DNA of 64,000 nucleotides from Boswellia sacra (GCA_013180625.2 SNVD02001362.1:1119501-1183500); one strand, 5' to 3'; positions 34,237-48,060 are shown, numbered from the stretch's first letter. Program-made: numbers and translations. The notes: generated by a model not told the origin, from the sequence alone.

Positions 34237-36154
34237 TTTTCAAAATTTTTTTGCATTTGATCAAAAATTTCATCAAATATGTTAGTTTCCGCTTTACCTA
34301 ATTTCCTCGAGTGTGTGTGTGTGGCCATTCTCACTTAATCACTTGCAACCCGGATGGGTTTATGCACAAAAATGAATCAACTTGACAAGGAAATTAATGC
34401 ATAAAATTGAACTCAATAGGCCTGCTTTTCAAAACGCTCTCCACTAATGTAAACAAGTACAACACTAAGGATCAAATAGAACTTTATTAAGCTTGTAATG
34501 TTTGCCTAGGGTGAAGGTATGATGAAGGATAAAAATTTGGCTCAAAACACCCAAAAACACACAAATCAATCAAGATTATGTAGAGCTTAACCCCAAAACA
34601 CATTTTGTACAACACACCTAGTAACTTCCCCTAACTTATTTATAACAATCAATCTGTTTATTTACATACAACAAAAGAAACTACACCCCCAAACTTAGTT
34701 GTTTCAGTATTCTCAAGGGCGTAGAATTGAACTCTCTTTTTTTCATTCTTTTTTTTTTGGATTTTTTTTTATATCAACCAACTACCTCTCCCTCACACTT
34801 AAACAACACATTATCCTCAATGTGGCATTGAAGTAAAGAAAACATTTTTTTTTTACAGAACTCATTATCAATGTTCATTGCACCTCCCAATCTCCCTCAA
34901 CTTCCCAAAACAATAGCATAGCTCAAAATGTAGTCTTGAATAATCTACATGCTCATGGGGTAAGGGATAAACTATTTGAAAAAATTAATTTTTGGGTTCG
35001 GAGAAATTTTAGTGAGTTAAATTGAAGAAAAAGGCTTATATAGGCACAAAAGGGGAAACTAAGGATCGAATTCGAACATAGGTTGGCTAGAAACGCTCAA
35101 ATGATTCAAAGATGGCACAAATCATTTTCTTAATGTTGTATAGTCTAGGATTTCACCTCAAGTGACAATTGAGTAGATTCTAGAATTCAATGAAATCTTT
35201 TGAAACACTTAAATTGCATAAATATTCTCTAAGAAAACAAACAACTCAATGATCATGGTAATGTGCTCAATGTTGTTCAAGGAATTAAAAGTAAAGCAAA
35301 AACCAATCAACTTGTTATGCACACAGATCTATGCATAATTTATCATTTTCCAAGAGTTATTCTCAATTCAATCATTTACTTATCATCGGCCCACACAACA
35401 CAAAAGAACAAAGGTACATTGCATTGTTAGACCTCAGTTACGACTGTCTACTTCAACAATCCTTAGGACCAGCCCACAAACTTAAGGTTTCCAGCCTATA
35501 TACCTTTGTCACAAAAGAAAACAACTCTCAAACAAAGAAACCAAATAGAACACTAGTTCGTTACAAAACAAGTTAGTTATACTACAAGTTAGTTAGAATG
35601 GGTTTGAAAAGATCAAAACTATATACCCTAACTCTGCCACTTCGGGCAAAACAAAACCAAAATGCGCTTTAGAAATGATTGAACTTTTCACCCTACCACT
35701 CTAACAGGTTGGCCTACTGGATTGTTGGCAAAAAGGAACAATAAGAAAAGAACTTTCATGAATACAATAAAAACAAAAATAAAGAGATTCAAACCAGGGT
35801 TACTAATTATAGTCAGAGTGTCAAAACGCCTTTGATCACTTATTTCAAACCAATTTATTTATATCGCTGTTGGATCGAGTTAAAAAATGAATGCTTGCAA
35901 TTTGTTGATCATATCCTCGACCGTTGAAGCAACGGTTAGGACTTTATATGTCAACTGTGAAATGAAGTTCTGTTCCATAGATTGATCTCCCAAGTAGTAC
36001 TTGATTTAATGTCATCAGCTCGACGTTCCTACAAAACAATATAAAATAAACAAGTAAACAAAAATAGGAAAAAAATAGCAAGTATAAATCAAACACAAAA
36101 ACAACTAAGTAAAAGAAAATAAACAATAAGAAAAGACGAAAAATTGAAGCTAAT
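34237..36154 (-). other. Non-coding 3' region of B2
   Basis: Contains CACACTTAAACAACACATTA, then TCCTCAATGTGGCATTG (about 34775-34830), a motif typical of the long non-coding stretch downstream of pol in Athila-like elements. No ORF with a recognised domain. Confidence 0.55.
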
Positions 36155-37276
36155 TCAATCTGGTTCAAGTGGGATGGGAGTTGAAGTCAAAATCTTCTTC
36201 AAATATTTGAAAATTTGGACAGCTTCATTGGTCTTCTCACATGATTTTGCTTCAAGAATTGATGATTTAAGCTTGAATTCAAAAATTTCTTGAATTAATG
36301 GTAACAAATTTAACATGATGACATGAAGATTTCTATAATCTAAAGTGCTATTGCAACCTAATCTAGGAGCTGGTTTCATCAAGGCAAAGTTTCTTAAAAA
36401 TAGAACATGCCATCAAAATAAAGTTTGCACATAATTATAAAATGCTCTATTAATGGAACAAGGAAAACTCCCTGAATTCTTTAATTTTTGAGGCACTTTT
36501 CTCAAAATGGTGGTGCACTCCCCTCTTCGATTCATCACTTCATGTTCTTCCAATACCTTTTTGTTGGACAAAGTTTCTTCTATGAATCTCATAAATCTAG
36601 GAGTTTGCTCCAACAAATATGAAATTGGCATGTATGTTGGCTATCCTCAGCTTCTTTATAATCGTCATCGGATTGGTCAATTTGTTCTTCTCTTGCCAAT
36701 GCAATCATCATCACTTCCTTATTATTTGTTTCAATGCTGCTTGAGAATGCTTCTTGAGGTCTTGTCGAAATCATACTTGCCAATTGGCTTACTTGCTTGT
36801 CAAGATTTCGAATTGAGGCTGCTTGGCTTTGAAACGTCTTTTCTATTTCAGCCATGATTTGAGAAGTGTTTGTTGAAAATTCAGAGACGCTCGCTAAAAA
36901 TTTAGAAACATTTGCATCGAGTTGAGCAAGAGCTTCCTCCAAATTACTTTTCTCTTCTTTTGGTTGCAAAATCTGAGAATTAAAACAATTATAATCATTA
37001 TCCCATGAGTGGTTCAGAAAATTTGTCCAATTTATATGTGTTTGGATATATGTTTGGGTATGTGTTTAAAGGATGGTAAGTGTTTGGGACTGCAAAAGGG
37101 TTCTCAACTGTGCAACCAACAGTAAGATGATCTCCATCACAACATTCACATACCATATTGATATTCAAATTTCTCAAATGCCTTGATAAGGCTTTTACTT
37201 GAGCTTTTAACACTTTCATGTTCAAAGTTGCGACAAGAGCAGTTAATTCATCTATAATTGCAAGGTCAATTTCCAT
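36155..37276 (-). pseudogene. Gag C-terminal part and protease start of B2
   Basis: 36998-37276 holds the zinc knuckle CECCDGDHLTVGC. 36589-36969 holds the linker region (FQSQAASIRNLDKQVSQLAS) found in Athila gag. 36413-36631 holds the pre-protease block (KVPQKLKNSGSFPCSI), which parallels element A at 1964-2272, but the LCDLGASINLM site that should follow is absent. 36155-36382 is open but not recognised. Frames differ, so the unit is not translatable. Confidence 0.8.
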
Positions 37277-37344
37277 GCCGTTATCATAGCTTCCTTAACT
37301 TTGCGAAACACTAAAATCAACATAAAAAATAATGATAAAAAAAC

Positions 37345-38237
37345 CGAAATTAAAAAAATGAATTCAGCTAAAATTTGTGCTAAACAAACAATGCTATAAA
37401 GTCAAATTCACGACAAACAACTCTTAAAACTTTCCATCATAATCTACAACAACGCAAAAATCACACAATCAATTTCAACAACTCAATTCACACTCAAACT
37501 ACTCAATTTGCATTGAGAATTGGAAATAGCCAGAAAATCAGTAAAAAATAGCTCACAAAATTAAATAAAGCAGCACCCAGAAACTTTTTTAAAAAATTCC
37601 AGACAACCCCATGTTGGATTTTTCAATTTTGAAATTTTGCACATACACCCCTACTGGAAAATTTTTGATAATGAAAAGGAAGAATCAATGGGTATGAAGC
37701 TTGGATCTCTTGGTTTGGACTAGAGAAAATGGTGGTCGGATCTGGAGTGATGTAAGTCAGAAAAAAAATTGGTGGTTGACGGTGGTAGTCTGAATCTTCG
37801 ATTGAGGTTTTGAAGGTGTTCCCGTGGTTGTTTGAGGTTGGTGAAGAAGGAAGAATGGTAGATGGAGTCCCGATCTACACTTTGGTAGGGGTGATGAAGT
37901 CTCACTCGCCAGTGGCTAGTGATGAGTAGTGATTCCAGTTATGAATAGTGGTAGTGATGGGAAGAAGAAGGGGTTGGAAATCAGATTGCACTCTTGTGCA
38001 AGGAGACTTGCGTGACTGTGCAAAGTTTCTGTGTGTCTTGAAATTTTTTTTAATGATAAAAAAATAACACACAAAAATTAGACTGAAATAAAAGTTGAAA
38101 ATTCAACACACCAAAAATATTTAATAGTATTAAACAACAAGAAAAGAAAAACAACACAAACAAAAGTTAAATGCAAACAATATATAGATACACACCAAAA
38201 TAAAGTTAAATTATTTTGATATTAATAAATAAGATAA
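37345..38237 (-). other. Leader of B2
   Basis: Homologous to B1 10652-11546 along most of its length. Carries the partner of the shared leader ORF at 37720-37905. Confidence 0.75.
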
Positions 38238-38255
38238 TCCCCGACAATGGCGCCA
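38238..38255 (-). other. Primer binding site of B2 (tRNA-Asp type)
   Basis: Minus strand TGGCGCCATTGTCGGGGA, the closest of the three to the tRNA-Asp consensus. Confidence 0.88.
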
Positions 38256-38261
38256 AAAACT

Positions 38262-39604
38262 TATTGCGAAAAATTCGCAAGTATACAGAATCGTTACAAG
38301 TAATAAAGTAAAAGTACAGACATCATTCCCACAAGGATTGTCGTTATTAATTACCAAAATTTTATTAACTCTTATTTAAAACAAAAAGAGTCAAAATTGA
38401 GTTTTGATTTGTAAGGAGATTAAATAGAAAATTAACACTAAGAAAATGCAGTCAGGAAACTAAAAAGAGAATATAATGATACAACGCTCTAGGGTACCGA
38501 TTTCACCGAAATTAATCCACTCTAGTTATTAATTACTATAATAATAGCCTTATTCCTAATTGTTGCCAATCGATTTCACTGATGTAATTGTTATTCTTTC
38601 TCAAGCAATAACAATATATATTAATAGATTAGAATCACATTTCTATCTCATCTAACTCACTATTAATACTTAAGCGCAAGAAATCAATAAGATTGCACAA
38701 ATCACATTCATATCTCTATCTCATGTTGATTTATGGGAAAATAATTAAGAACTAATATGAATATCACTTTTCAGTCTCAATTCATATCTCAAATCATATA
38801 AAAGTTGATTAGGTTTTCACAGGCATTAAGTATATAATTAAATTGCTCAGTAATCATGGAATAAATAACTAATTTATTGAACTCAATTAACTAGAGTATC
38901 ATAATTTGGCTACATCTTGACCCTAGAAGACAGAACTTAATTCATACTAAAAAAATACACACAAGAAACATAATTAAAAAGGAAGGAAAAAGAAAACTAG
39001 ACTACTGGAGACAAATCTGATTATAAATTTTCGGCACCGAAAATTGCCGCATCAACCGCCATAAGAGGGGAGAGAGTTTCTATTTCTAGAGAGTGAAGAG
39101 TTCTTCTCCCGAATGGGAGATTTCCTAAAATGAGAAAAATTCTCATATTTATAGGAAAGGGTTAAATTGCAAAAATTGAAAGTTTCAACTTGAGGGGCCA
39201 ACTGCAAAATTTTAAACTTGCTACAGTATCTGGCAATACCACAAATTACAATTTTTCCCTTTTGTACAAAAATACACATAACTTCTCATACAAAGCTCTG
39301 ATTGACGAATTGTAAACTCTTCTAGAAAGTAGACTTTTAGGGCTTTCCAACGGTATATCACATGAACTATGGTTCACTGTAAATCAGTAGAGAAAAATCT
39401 GAGAAGTTAGCGATCCAATTGAAAATAAAGATTGTAATTACTCAAATTGTCGTATTCTTGGTTGCAACTTCTCCACATTCGTACTCCAACATTATTTAAC
39501 CTACACAAATATAAAACACACGTAAAACTAACAAAAAGACCCGAAAACTAACAGAATATTAAGCTTAAGGATACTTAAATTGTGAGTATAAAACTTATTC
39601 ATCA
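38262..39604 (-). repeat. LTR of B2
   Basis: About 1343 bp, aligned end to end with 11570-12914. The inner terminal dinucleotide is TA in plus view instead of TG, a point change. Confidence 0.85.
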
Positions 39605-40499
39605 ATCCCTTTAAGGTTCGATAAAAGAAATGATCTCCTGAGAAACCGGTTATTACAAATTGTTCTTGAATTTCAATTTTGGTTGTCAACTTAAATGATG
39701 TAGTGGTATAATTGGAAATAAAATTAAATAGAATAAATATAATACAAAAAATGAAGCTGGGACAATAATAATTAAAAATATATAAATGATCAATAATATT
39801 TAAAAAAAAATTAATTTCAGTCAGGATCCCGTAACACATGCCTCATCACGTTTTTGCAGCTAACACTTTGACCTCTCGCCCGATCTCTCCCTTCTCACAC
39901 AAACAATCCCTTGCCTTTCACCTGCAATCTCTCCCTTCTCACACAATCTCTTCCTAAGAAAAGCATCCAATCTCTCTTTCTATATCATCACTATGACCAC
40001 ATTGCCCCTTTTTTCATCGGTACCCATTTATCTTCCATGAAATTCATGTCGGAATTACTGTTTAGCACCCTCGACAGGAGCATATCTAATCACCACCAGC
40101 ACCAAAACCCAGATTGGACCAGCCTCATCAAACTTTCCTTCATCACCATCATCTAATTAGTCTCATCGGAACACCCTTGAATCTGTTCTCCAAGCTTTGC
40201 CACCACTCTGTTCACTGCCGGTCACTGACAAGTCTCCACTATCGCCCTCACAAGAACATAGATCTGCTCTTTCTCAACAACTTTGTTCTACAACAAACCC
40301 AAAAGCAATCACAAACACCTGAAACCCCATAAAAACAATTTTTTTTTCCTGAAAAAGCTCTTTGGGATTGGTTTCCACGGAGTGGGGTTACATTGGTGGG
40401 AGATGAAAGGATCAAAGGTCTCTTTGCGAAGGGTAAAATAGTTGGCGTGATGTTTGCTGGTGGCAGAGATCCATGCTACTGAAGGAGGTGTTCCATGTT
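39605..40499. other. Unassigned sequence
   Basis: No recognised gene. 39840-40330 is C- and T-rich with repeated CTCTCCCTTCTCACACAA, possibly a decayed 5' UTR-like region. The ORFs there have no domain. Confidence 0.45.
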
Positions 40500-40507
40500 G
40501 CTGGAGG

Positions 40508-41351
40508 CAGTGGCGAACTCAGGATTTTATCTTAGAGGGGGCGCCTTTATATTTTAAAATTAATATTTTTCAACCTCAATCGTACATAAGAATTTATTAA
40601 AAAAATTATATAAATAATAGACATAATGAATCTTATATTTTTAAATTAAATAATCTTAATACAATAATCAAAATATAAACTACTAATACTTACTAATTTA
40701 TTCTATAAATACATAACAATTATTGTTATTGACGAGTATTTATATTTAAAAAACATAACAGAATTATCTCATTGTCATATATAAAAAAATATTTTTATTT
40801 ATATTCATAGATTAGCATTATAATCCAAATTTCGGCTTCTATGTTTGAAATTCACAAGTAAACCTTTTCTACTTATTTCAAGATAACTTTCTATTGAATT
40901 GTTAACATTTTTTTTAGACATGATGATGTTAACTTAAAAATAATTTTTTCTTTTAAAATATGTCTCCATATTTTTTTTACAAATTATTAATTTACAATAA
41001 CCATTACACTTTATCCAAAAAGGTTATAAATATATAAAAATAATAAGAAGACTCAAGCATAATTTTTTTTTAAATATAAAGTTTACTAATTTCACGCTAT
41101 TTGATACATACAAATTATAAAGAGAGACATTGTTTAAATATTATATATAATATAGCTATAAAAATATAAGTTTGATGGGCTATTGATTTAAAAATAAAAG
41201 AGAGAAAGAGAGAAAGACAATCAAAAAATTAGTTTTAATTTTTTTAAGAATGGTGTAACTGTAAATGATTAGAAGTAAGAGTGCAAAAAGAAATTTTAAA
41301 ATTTCAAAAGGGGCTTGGGCCCCCCCTAGTCCCTTCTTAAGTCCGCCACTG
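40508..41351. mobile_element. hAT-type non-autonomous element (844 bp)
   Basis: Ends CAGTGGCGAACTCAGG (left) and CAGTGGCGGACTTAAG (minus strand from the right), flanked by a perfect 8 bp target duplication GCTGGAGG at 40500-40507 and 41352-41359. The 8 bp TSD and CAGTGGCG termini fit the hAT superfamily. The AT-rich interior has no transposase. Confidence 0.93.
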
Positions 41352-41359
41352 GCTGGAGG

Positions 41360-42039
41360 TACTGTTTGAAGGGGGCGTCATGCGTTGATGGAAGAGGAGT
41401 TCTGCGTGAAGAATTTTTAATTATATTAGTTAAATTTAATTCACATTAAATTTAAAATTTAAATATAATTCCCGATGTGTCAAATTAATATAATTATATA
41501 TGCGTATTTTAGTTATATCACACCTTATATTCTCTCTCCTGATTATGTTAGTGTTAGAGGTTGTTTCGCCATTTAAATTAACGATTGTACGATAAAATTT
41601 GGGCAGCAACATCTAAGCTGTCAGGGAAGATTTTGTTTTTTTAATGGACTTCAAAGAAGAAAATGCAAATATCCCATTATTCAAGTATTAAAATTAAATA
41701 TAATTATTCTATTTAACAAGATTTTAAATAAAAACTTGTATTATAGTTACTCTAATCTAATAAATGATAGAATGATATATATTTTTTATTTAATATTTTA
41801 AAAATATTGAACAACGTATACTATATATTTATTAGTATAGATATTAAAAATTGTTTTGCATGTAAGTTAATTTATAAAAATATATAGTTGTTTTAGTTGT
41901 ATTTTTATTATAGTTTTTAAATGTTAATAAGATATTTTGGACAATATATAAGATTATTAGTACATTTTTGTCAGTAGCACACTAACGAATCATACTTGTA
42001 ATTTTTTCCCCGTTGTACGGAAACTTTGTGGAATAAAAG
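41360..42039. other. Unassigned AT-rich sequence
   Basis: No gene or repeat recognised. Confidence 0.5.
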
Positions 42040-42243
42040 AAAACAATTGGCTAGACGTAGGAAAGTGTTTTACTCATCATTAATGATACCTTTGTTCAAA
42101 TTTATCTCGTGGTTTTTAAACATCAAGACTATAGACTACAAATCAGATTACTAACAACTAACTTATCTTACAAAAACCATGTATAGAGTCAATGTTTTTC
42201 CTAATAAGACCGACAAATAAACTCACATTTTCAACAACAAGAA
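42040..42243. repeat. Segment paralogous to the 3' flank of DUF247 pseudogene 2
   Basis: Matches 61612-61800 (shared TCTYGTGGTTTTTAAAC, ACTATAGA.TAC, ATGTATRGARTCAATGTTTT). The match resumes at 52084 beyond the SIRE-like element. Confidence 0.75.
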
Positions 42244-43130
42244 TGTTAGCGTCAATGTGACACGTGGCTTGCATGTGTAATGCATATTTATTTTAGTCAT
42301 CTTGTGATTAAACATTAATTTGGATATTTTATAGTGAGAGAATTTTTAACTAGAACAAGATAACTTGTGTTAGTATTCTAGTTGAATAGGAAGTTTTGTA
42401 TTAATCATATCTTATTAGATTAGGATATTCTTTCTAGTGTTCTAGTTTAATTAGGATTATGTCTTTTTACTTCTTATATTGTTTGATATTTATTTAATAA
42501 TCCTATTTGAGTTTTACAGGACTTTGATGATGATTAGGATTATTGATTACATGAATAATATAGCTGTTCACGCAGGCTATATAGAGGTGAAGCACTCAAG
42601 GCTTCAAGATAGGCAAGAGAGTGGTGTTTTGTGTAGGAAACGTTTAGAACACTTCAGTGTCTTTGATTATCATGATCTTCATTGTAAAATCTTTATGATT
42701 AGGTTTGTTTAGATTGTGCATGACTCATGTGCATTGGGTATGTGCATAGATCTTATTTCTGAGAGTTATTAAGTTGTGTAAGCTTAAGAGAGTTGAATGA
42801 TTACATGATTCTATAAAGTTGTCATGGTTATATCTGACTAAACCATTGTAGTTAAGTCTGACGTGTCTATGAAGAGCAACATCAGAGAAGTGTGTAAAGG
42901 ACTTTGGCTGTGATCAAGTTTACATAGATTAGGTTAGTGAGTAAGCGAGTGGCTACTACTGTAAAGAGTCATAAGTCGAGTGTAAACACATATAGCATAG
43001 TGGATTAAAACTCTTGTTGCTCGTGGATGGAGGTTGGTTGATAGCCGAACCACATTAAATTCTCTGTGCCGTTATTCTTAAATGTTTCAGTTATATATGT
43101 TATAACTAACTATACACTACGAAACTAATA
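42244..43130 (+). repeat. 5' LTR of SIRE-like element
   Basis: 887 bp, begins TGTTAGCGTC. Aligns with 51187-52083 with numerous substitutions. The terminal CA is altered (ends ACTAATA). Confidence 0.9.
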
Positions 43131-43132
43131 AT

Positions 43133-43147
43133 TGGTATCAAAGCAGG
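43133..43147 (+). other. Primer binding site of SIRE-like element
   Basis: TGGTATCAAAGCAGG, one change from the TGGTATCAGAGC initiator tRNA-Met site. Confidence 0.85.
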
Positions 43148-43190
43148 TTTACTAACATACTAGTGTAGATCAAGCTTTTCTTTTACAGGT

Positions 43191-44913
43191 ATGGAAGGAC
43201 TGCAAAATGGAAGTTTAGTCACTTAACCACCATTGCTCGAGGATGGAAATTATGCTTGTTGGAAGGTTAAGATGAAGTTTTTTTGAAATCCCTTGATGAT
43301 AGAGTGTGGACCAACGTTGTTCATGGAAGGACACTACCAACAAAGACCAATGAAGCTGGACAAAAAGCTTAGAAACCTAAAAACAAATGGACTAAAGCCG
43401 AATATAAAATGTCAAGTTGGAATTCTAAGGGAATCAATACCATCTTTAGCGCTGTCAACATTCAACAATTTGGGTTGATCTCAAAGTGCACAACTGCTAA
43501 GCAAACATGGGATATTCTTGACCTAAAACATGAAGGTACATAAAAGGTAAAGGATTCTAAGTTACTTACCTTGACTTCAAAGTTTAAAAATCTCACTGTG
43601 CATGAAGATGAAACTATAAGTGATTTTCATACTAGACTTTGTGAAATAACTAATGTTGTCTACATGCTTGGTGATGAATATTTTGAGGCTAAAATTGTAG
43701 GAAAGATCCTTAGATCTTTACTAGATAAATTTCAGCCTAGATTACAGCTATTGAAGACGTGAAGACCATGAGGGTTGATGAACTACTTGGTTCTCTTCAA
43801 GCGTCTGCGATGGGACTGAAATCGAGGAAAAAGGAAAAGAGTATTGCTTTTTCTACAGCTTCAGAAAAGAAAGAATGTGATGATTCTGATGATGAGCAGA
43901 TTGCGTATTTAACAAAGAACTTTGTCAAATATATGAAGAAAAATCTTAAGAAGAAAAATCCTAAAAAAGTGTAAAAAGTAAAGAACTTTGATGCAAAGAA
44001 GTTTCTTAAAGAACTAGCCAGGAAGATTGAAGAAAAATATGATAAGAAAGGCTAAGTACAATGCTTAGAATGTAAAGGATTTGGGCATATATAGTCTGAG
44101 TGTCTAAATTATAAGAGAAGAATGGATAAAGGCTTATGTGCAACCTGGAATGATGACACAGAAACTGAATCTGACGAAGAAGAACATTCTAATAATTTTC
44201 TTGCATTTACTGGTAATGTGTCTGATAAAGGCAAAGCAGTCGTGTCTGACATAACTGAGCAGAATAAATCAGACAGTGATGAAATAGATGCATAGGAGGA
44301 AGCCGATTATCAAAAGGAACTTCCACTTGCTTATAATGCGCTTTATGAAACATGGAAAAAACAAAAAGCTCAAATCAATAATCTGCAGAAAGAGAGAGAA
44401 ATTCTCAGATGTGAGAAGGCATATGCTGAAGACTGCATGAGTGAACTAGAGACAGTTGTAAACCAGAAAACTGAAGAGATTGAGAAACTTAGATCTGAAC
44501 TTGCAGAAGCTCTTAAGTGCGTTGATGAACTTAAAATTGGTTCAATCCGATTGGATCAAGTTTTAAGCCTTGGATGAAAAAGCACAAATAAGCATGGCTT
44601 GGGATTCGATGAAGGTAATATTGCTTCAACCTCCAGAACAGTTTTTGTTAAAGCTTCAACTAACATTTCAGGTTCAAGTTCAGATGCTAGCTCTCAAAAC
44701 TCAAAAGGTCAAGAGGTTTTTGTCTCACCCATGAGTTCCTTTAAGTCAAGCCCACAAAAGGTAATCAAATTTGTTCTTACTTGTTATTTTTGTGGTGTAA
44801 AAGGTCATATCAGACCCAGATGTTATAAGCTGTTAAGTCTATTGCACCCAAGAAGTCTAAACAGTTTAGATAGTTACCTAAGACTCGATCAGTTTGGGTT
44901 AAGAAACAAGTAA
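43191..44913 (+). pseudogene. SIRE-like gag, decayed
   Basis: ATG at 43191 begins MEGLQNGSLVT then a stop, followed by LLEDGNYACWKVKMK, the copia gag opening. 43571-43762 gives the UBN2 block (VHEDETISDFHTRLCEITN). 43759-43974 continues (MRVDELLGSLQ). A zinc knuckle CLECKGFGHI(stop)SEC lies at about 44060-44104, and a second, CYFCGVKGHIRPRC, at about 44782-44823. A long coiled-coil-like stretch rich in E and K lies at 44340-44560. Many stops. Confidence 0.85.
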
Positions 44914-44917
44914 CTGC

Positions 44918-46259
44918 ATGCAATGTTGCATTTACTGCTTTAAATCCACAGCTAATGATTTTTGGTATTTTGACAATGGATGCTCAAGACACATGATAGG
45001 GAACAAGAACTTCTTAAAAGACATTAGATCTTGTAAGGAAGGGACAGTCACCTTTGGTGAGGGAGCTAAAAGCAAAGTGCTAGGTAAATGTACTTTGTGT
45101 GTTGAAGGTTTGCCTAAGTTGAAAAATGTTTTGTTTGTCGAAAGGCTGAAAGCTAATTTAATCAACATTAGCCAAATTTGTGATGACCAATTTAAGGTGA
45201 AATTTGCAAAAAGTAGATGCATGGTTTTAGACAAACATGGAAATTGTATTCTTGAAGGCACATGATCAAATAACAATTGTTATTTGTTGACAAACATTAA
45301 TGCATTTTTTGCCAAAATATCAGATTTAGAGTTATAGCACTAAAAACTAGGACACATAAACTATAGAGACTTAGTTAAGTTAACTAAGACTGGAGTAGTT
45401 AATGGTGTTCTTACTCTTGATGACAAACCAAATGATATTTGTGGACCATGTCAATTAGGCAAACAAATAAGAAGATCACATAGCTCTAACACATACCTTA
45501 GCACCTCTAAGATTCTAGATTTGTTGCATATAGACCTTATGGAACTCATGCAAATTGAGAGCATTACAGGAAAGAGGTATGTTTTTGTTGTTGTTGATAA
45601 CTTTTTAAGGCTTATTTGGGTTGATTTCATTCATGACAAATCTAACAAATTTGAAGTTTTTTAGGAACTTATGCTTTAAACTTGAGAATGAACAAAATAG
45701 GAACATTGGTATAACTGTAAAAATTCGGAGTGATCATGGGAAAGAAATCAAAAATATTTCATATGTAGATTTTTTTAAATTTCATGGTATATCTCATGAA
45801 TTTTTAGCTCCAAAGACACATTAACAAAATGGAGTGGTAGAGCGGAAGAACTTGGTTTTACAAGAGATGGCAAGGGTCATGTTGAATAGTAAAAAGCTAA
45901 CAAAAAGGCTATGCGCAGAAGCTATCAGCACACTATGCTATATCTCTATTAGAGTATTCTTGAGACCTGGAACAACACAAACACCCTATGAAATTATGAA
46001 AGTAAGAAAACCTAATCTCAAATATTTTTATGTTTTTAGATGCAGGTGATTCATCTTGAATGACATGGAGCAATTGGGCAAGTTTGATGCCAAAAGCGAC
46101 GAAGAAGTTTTTGTTGGATACTCAAACAATATCAAGGCTTATCATGTTTATAACTTGAAAACCAAAACCATTATGGAATCAGCCAATGTAGTGTTTGATG
46201 ATAATCAAACACTAATGATTTCTTTGTTTATTCGTAAGAAAAATAGATTATTAGTTTGA
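44918..46259 (+). pseudogene. SIRE-like protease and integrase
   Basis: 44918-45265 gives the protease loop FDNGCSRHMIGNKNFL (normally DSGCSRHMTG) and the pre-integrase LPKLKNVLFVERLKANLINI. 45300-45620 gives the zinc-binding region with CGPCQLGKQ and the start of the integrase core (LLHIDLMELMQIESITGKRY). 45621-46049 carries the second core aspartate (IRSDHGKE) and the QNGVVERKN glutamate motif. 46056-46259 is the C-terminal integrase domain (EEVFVGYSNNIKAYHVYN). Interrupted by at least three stops and frame changes. Confidence 0.88.
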
Positions 46260-48060
46260 CGGAGGATGTAGATGATACAGAAGATTCGAACTCAACTGTT
46301 GCGAACTACAAAACAGAATCAGTTATGACTGATACAACCAGTGCAGTTAATTCAGATAAAATTGAACCATCATACAATGCTGATTTGGATAGGAATCAAA
46401 TAAAAGATGTTGGTATTAAAAGAGATCCACCATCTTGGATTCAAAAGGCACATCCCACGACTTCAATCATTGGAAGTCCAGAAAGCACAATGAAAACAAG
46501 AAGCAAGGTGAGAAATATGGTAAGTCGTACTTGTTATGTCACTTTAATAGAACCAAAGAATGTCAATGAAGCATTAAAAGAAGATGTTTGGATAAATGCA
46601 ATGCAAGAAGAATTGAATCAATTAGAAAGAAACAAAGTATGGGTGTTAGTTCCTAGACCAAAAGATGCAAATATTATAGGAACTAAATGGATTTTTAAAA
46701 ACAAAATTAATGAAAATGGGCAAGTCATTAGAAACAAAGCTAAATTAGTTGCACAAGGTTAAACTCAAATTAAAGGAATTAATTTTGAGGAAACTTTTGC
46801 ACCTATTGTTAGACTTGAATCTATTAGGTTGCTACTTGCTATTGCATGCTTGCTTGAACTAAATGGATGTGAAGATAGCCTTCTTGAATGGCTATCTTAA
46901 TGAAGAGGCTTATGTTGAACAGCCTAAAGGATTTATTGATCCTAAGCATCCTATTTTGTGTATAAGCTTCATAAAGCATTCTATGGTTTTAAACAAGCTC
47001 TTAGAGCTTGGTATGAGAGATTAACTAACTTCTTGATTCAAAGAGCTACACTAGAGGAAGCAATGATAAAACTTTATTCATTAACTATGCTTCAACTTAT
47101 TTCATTGTTGCTCAAGTATATGTTGATGATATTGTCTTAGGTTCAACTATCAAAGTCAAAGCTAATGAGTTTGTTGAGTTAATGTAGAGTGAATTCCAGA
47201 TGAGTATGGTAGGTCAGTTGAATTTCTTTCTTGGTTTGCAAGTGAAGCAACTTGAAAGTAGAATATTTATTTCACAATCAAAGTATGCTAAAAACTTAGT
47301 AAAGAAATTCGAACTAGACAAGGCCAAGGCACTTAGAACCCTATGAGTACTAACATCAAGCTAACAAAAGAGAATGTAGGTGATGATATTGATTCAAGCC
47401 TTTACAGAAGCATGATTGGAAGTCTCCTATACCTGACTGCAAGTAGACCAGATATCAGTTTCAATGTTGGCTTATGTGCCGATTTTCAGTCATGTCTGAA
47501 ACAACAACATTTATCAGCAGTGAAGAGAATTATCAGGTATGTTCATGGGACATCTGATTTTGAAATATGGTTTACAAAGGACACAAATACATGTCTTGCA
47601 GGTTATAATGATGCAGATTGGGCAGGAAACATGAATGATAGAAAAAGCACTTTGGGTGGTTGCTTTTACCTAGGCAATAACTTGATTTCTTGGCATAGTA
47701 AGAAGCAAAATAGCATCTCTTTATCCACAATAGAGGATGAATATTTAACCACTGGAAGCTACCGCACTCAATTACTTTGGATGAAAGATAAGTGACTATG
47801 GTATTGATCAAGATTCAATAACCTTGTTTTGTGATAACACTAGCACAATTAATATCTCAAAAAATCCAGTCTAACATTTTAGAACTAAGCACATTGATAT
47901 AAGACATCATTTCATTAGAGAGCTTGTTGAATCCGAAACAATCCACATTGAACATATCTCTACCGAGAATCAACTAGCTGACTTTTTTACTAAAGCACTT
48001 GATGCATAGAGATTTAAAAAACTGAGAAAAGCCGTAAGCGTTTGTCAAATATTTGCATAA
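46260..48060 (+). pseudogene. SIRE-like reverse transcriptase and RNase H
   Basis: 46256-46762 holds the RT opening (ALKEDVWINAMQEELNQLER; GTKWIFKNKINENGQV) and ends in a stop before TQIKGINFEETFAP. 46958-47140 holds [20 protein letters not shown] and a shifted catalytic region (YMLMILS instead of YVDDI). 47343-47795 holds SLLYLTASRPDISFNVGLC, GYNDADWAGNMNDRKSTLGG and the RNase H motif SLSTIEDEY. The last part, [16 protein letters not shown], continues to about 48010. Confidence 0.88.

Larger units (their letters stand above)
34237..39604 (-). mobile_element. Deleted Athila-like retrotransposon B2
   Basis: Same family as B1. From right to left on the minus strand: LTR 38262-39604, primer site, leader, the C-terminal part of gag, the start of protease, then a long non-coding 3' region (34237-36150). 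The N-terminal half of gag, most of protease, integrase and RT are missing, as is the 3' LTR, so it is a deletion derivative. Confidence 0.75.
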
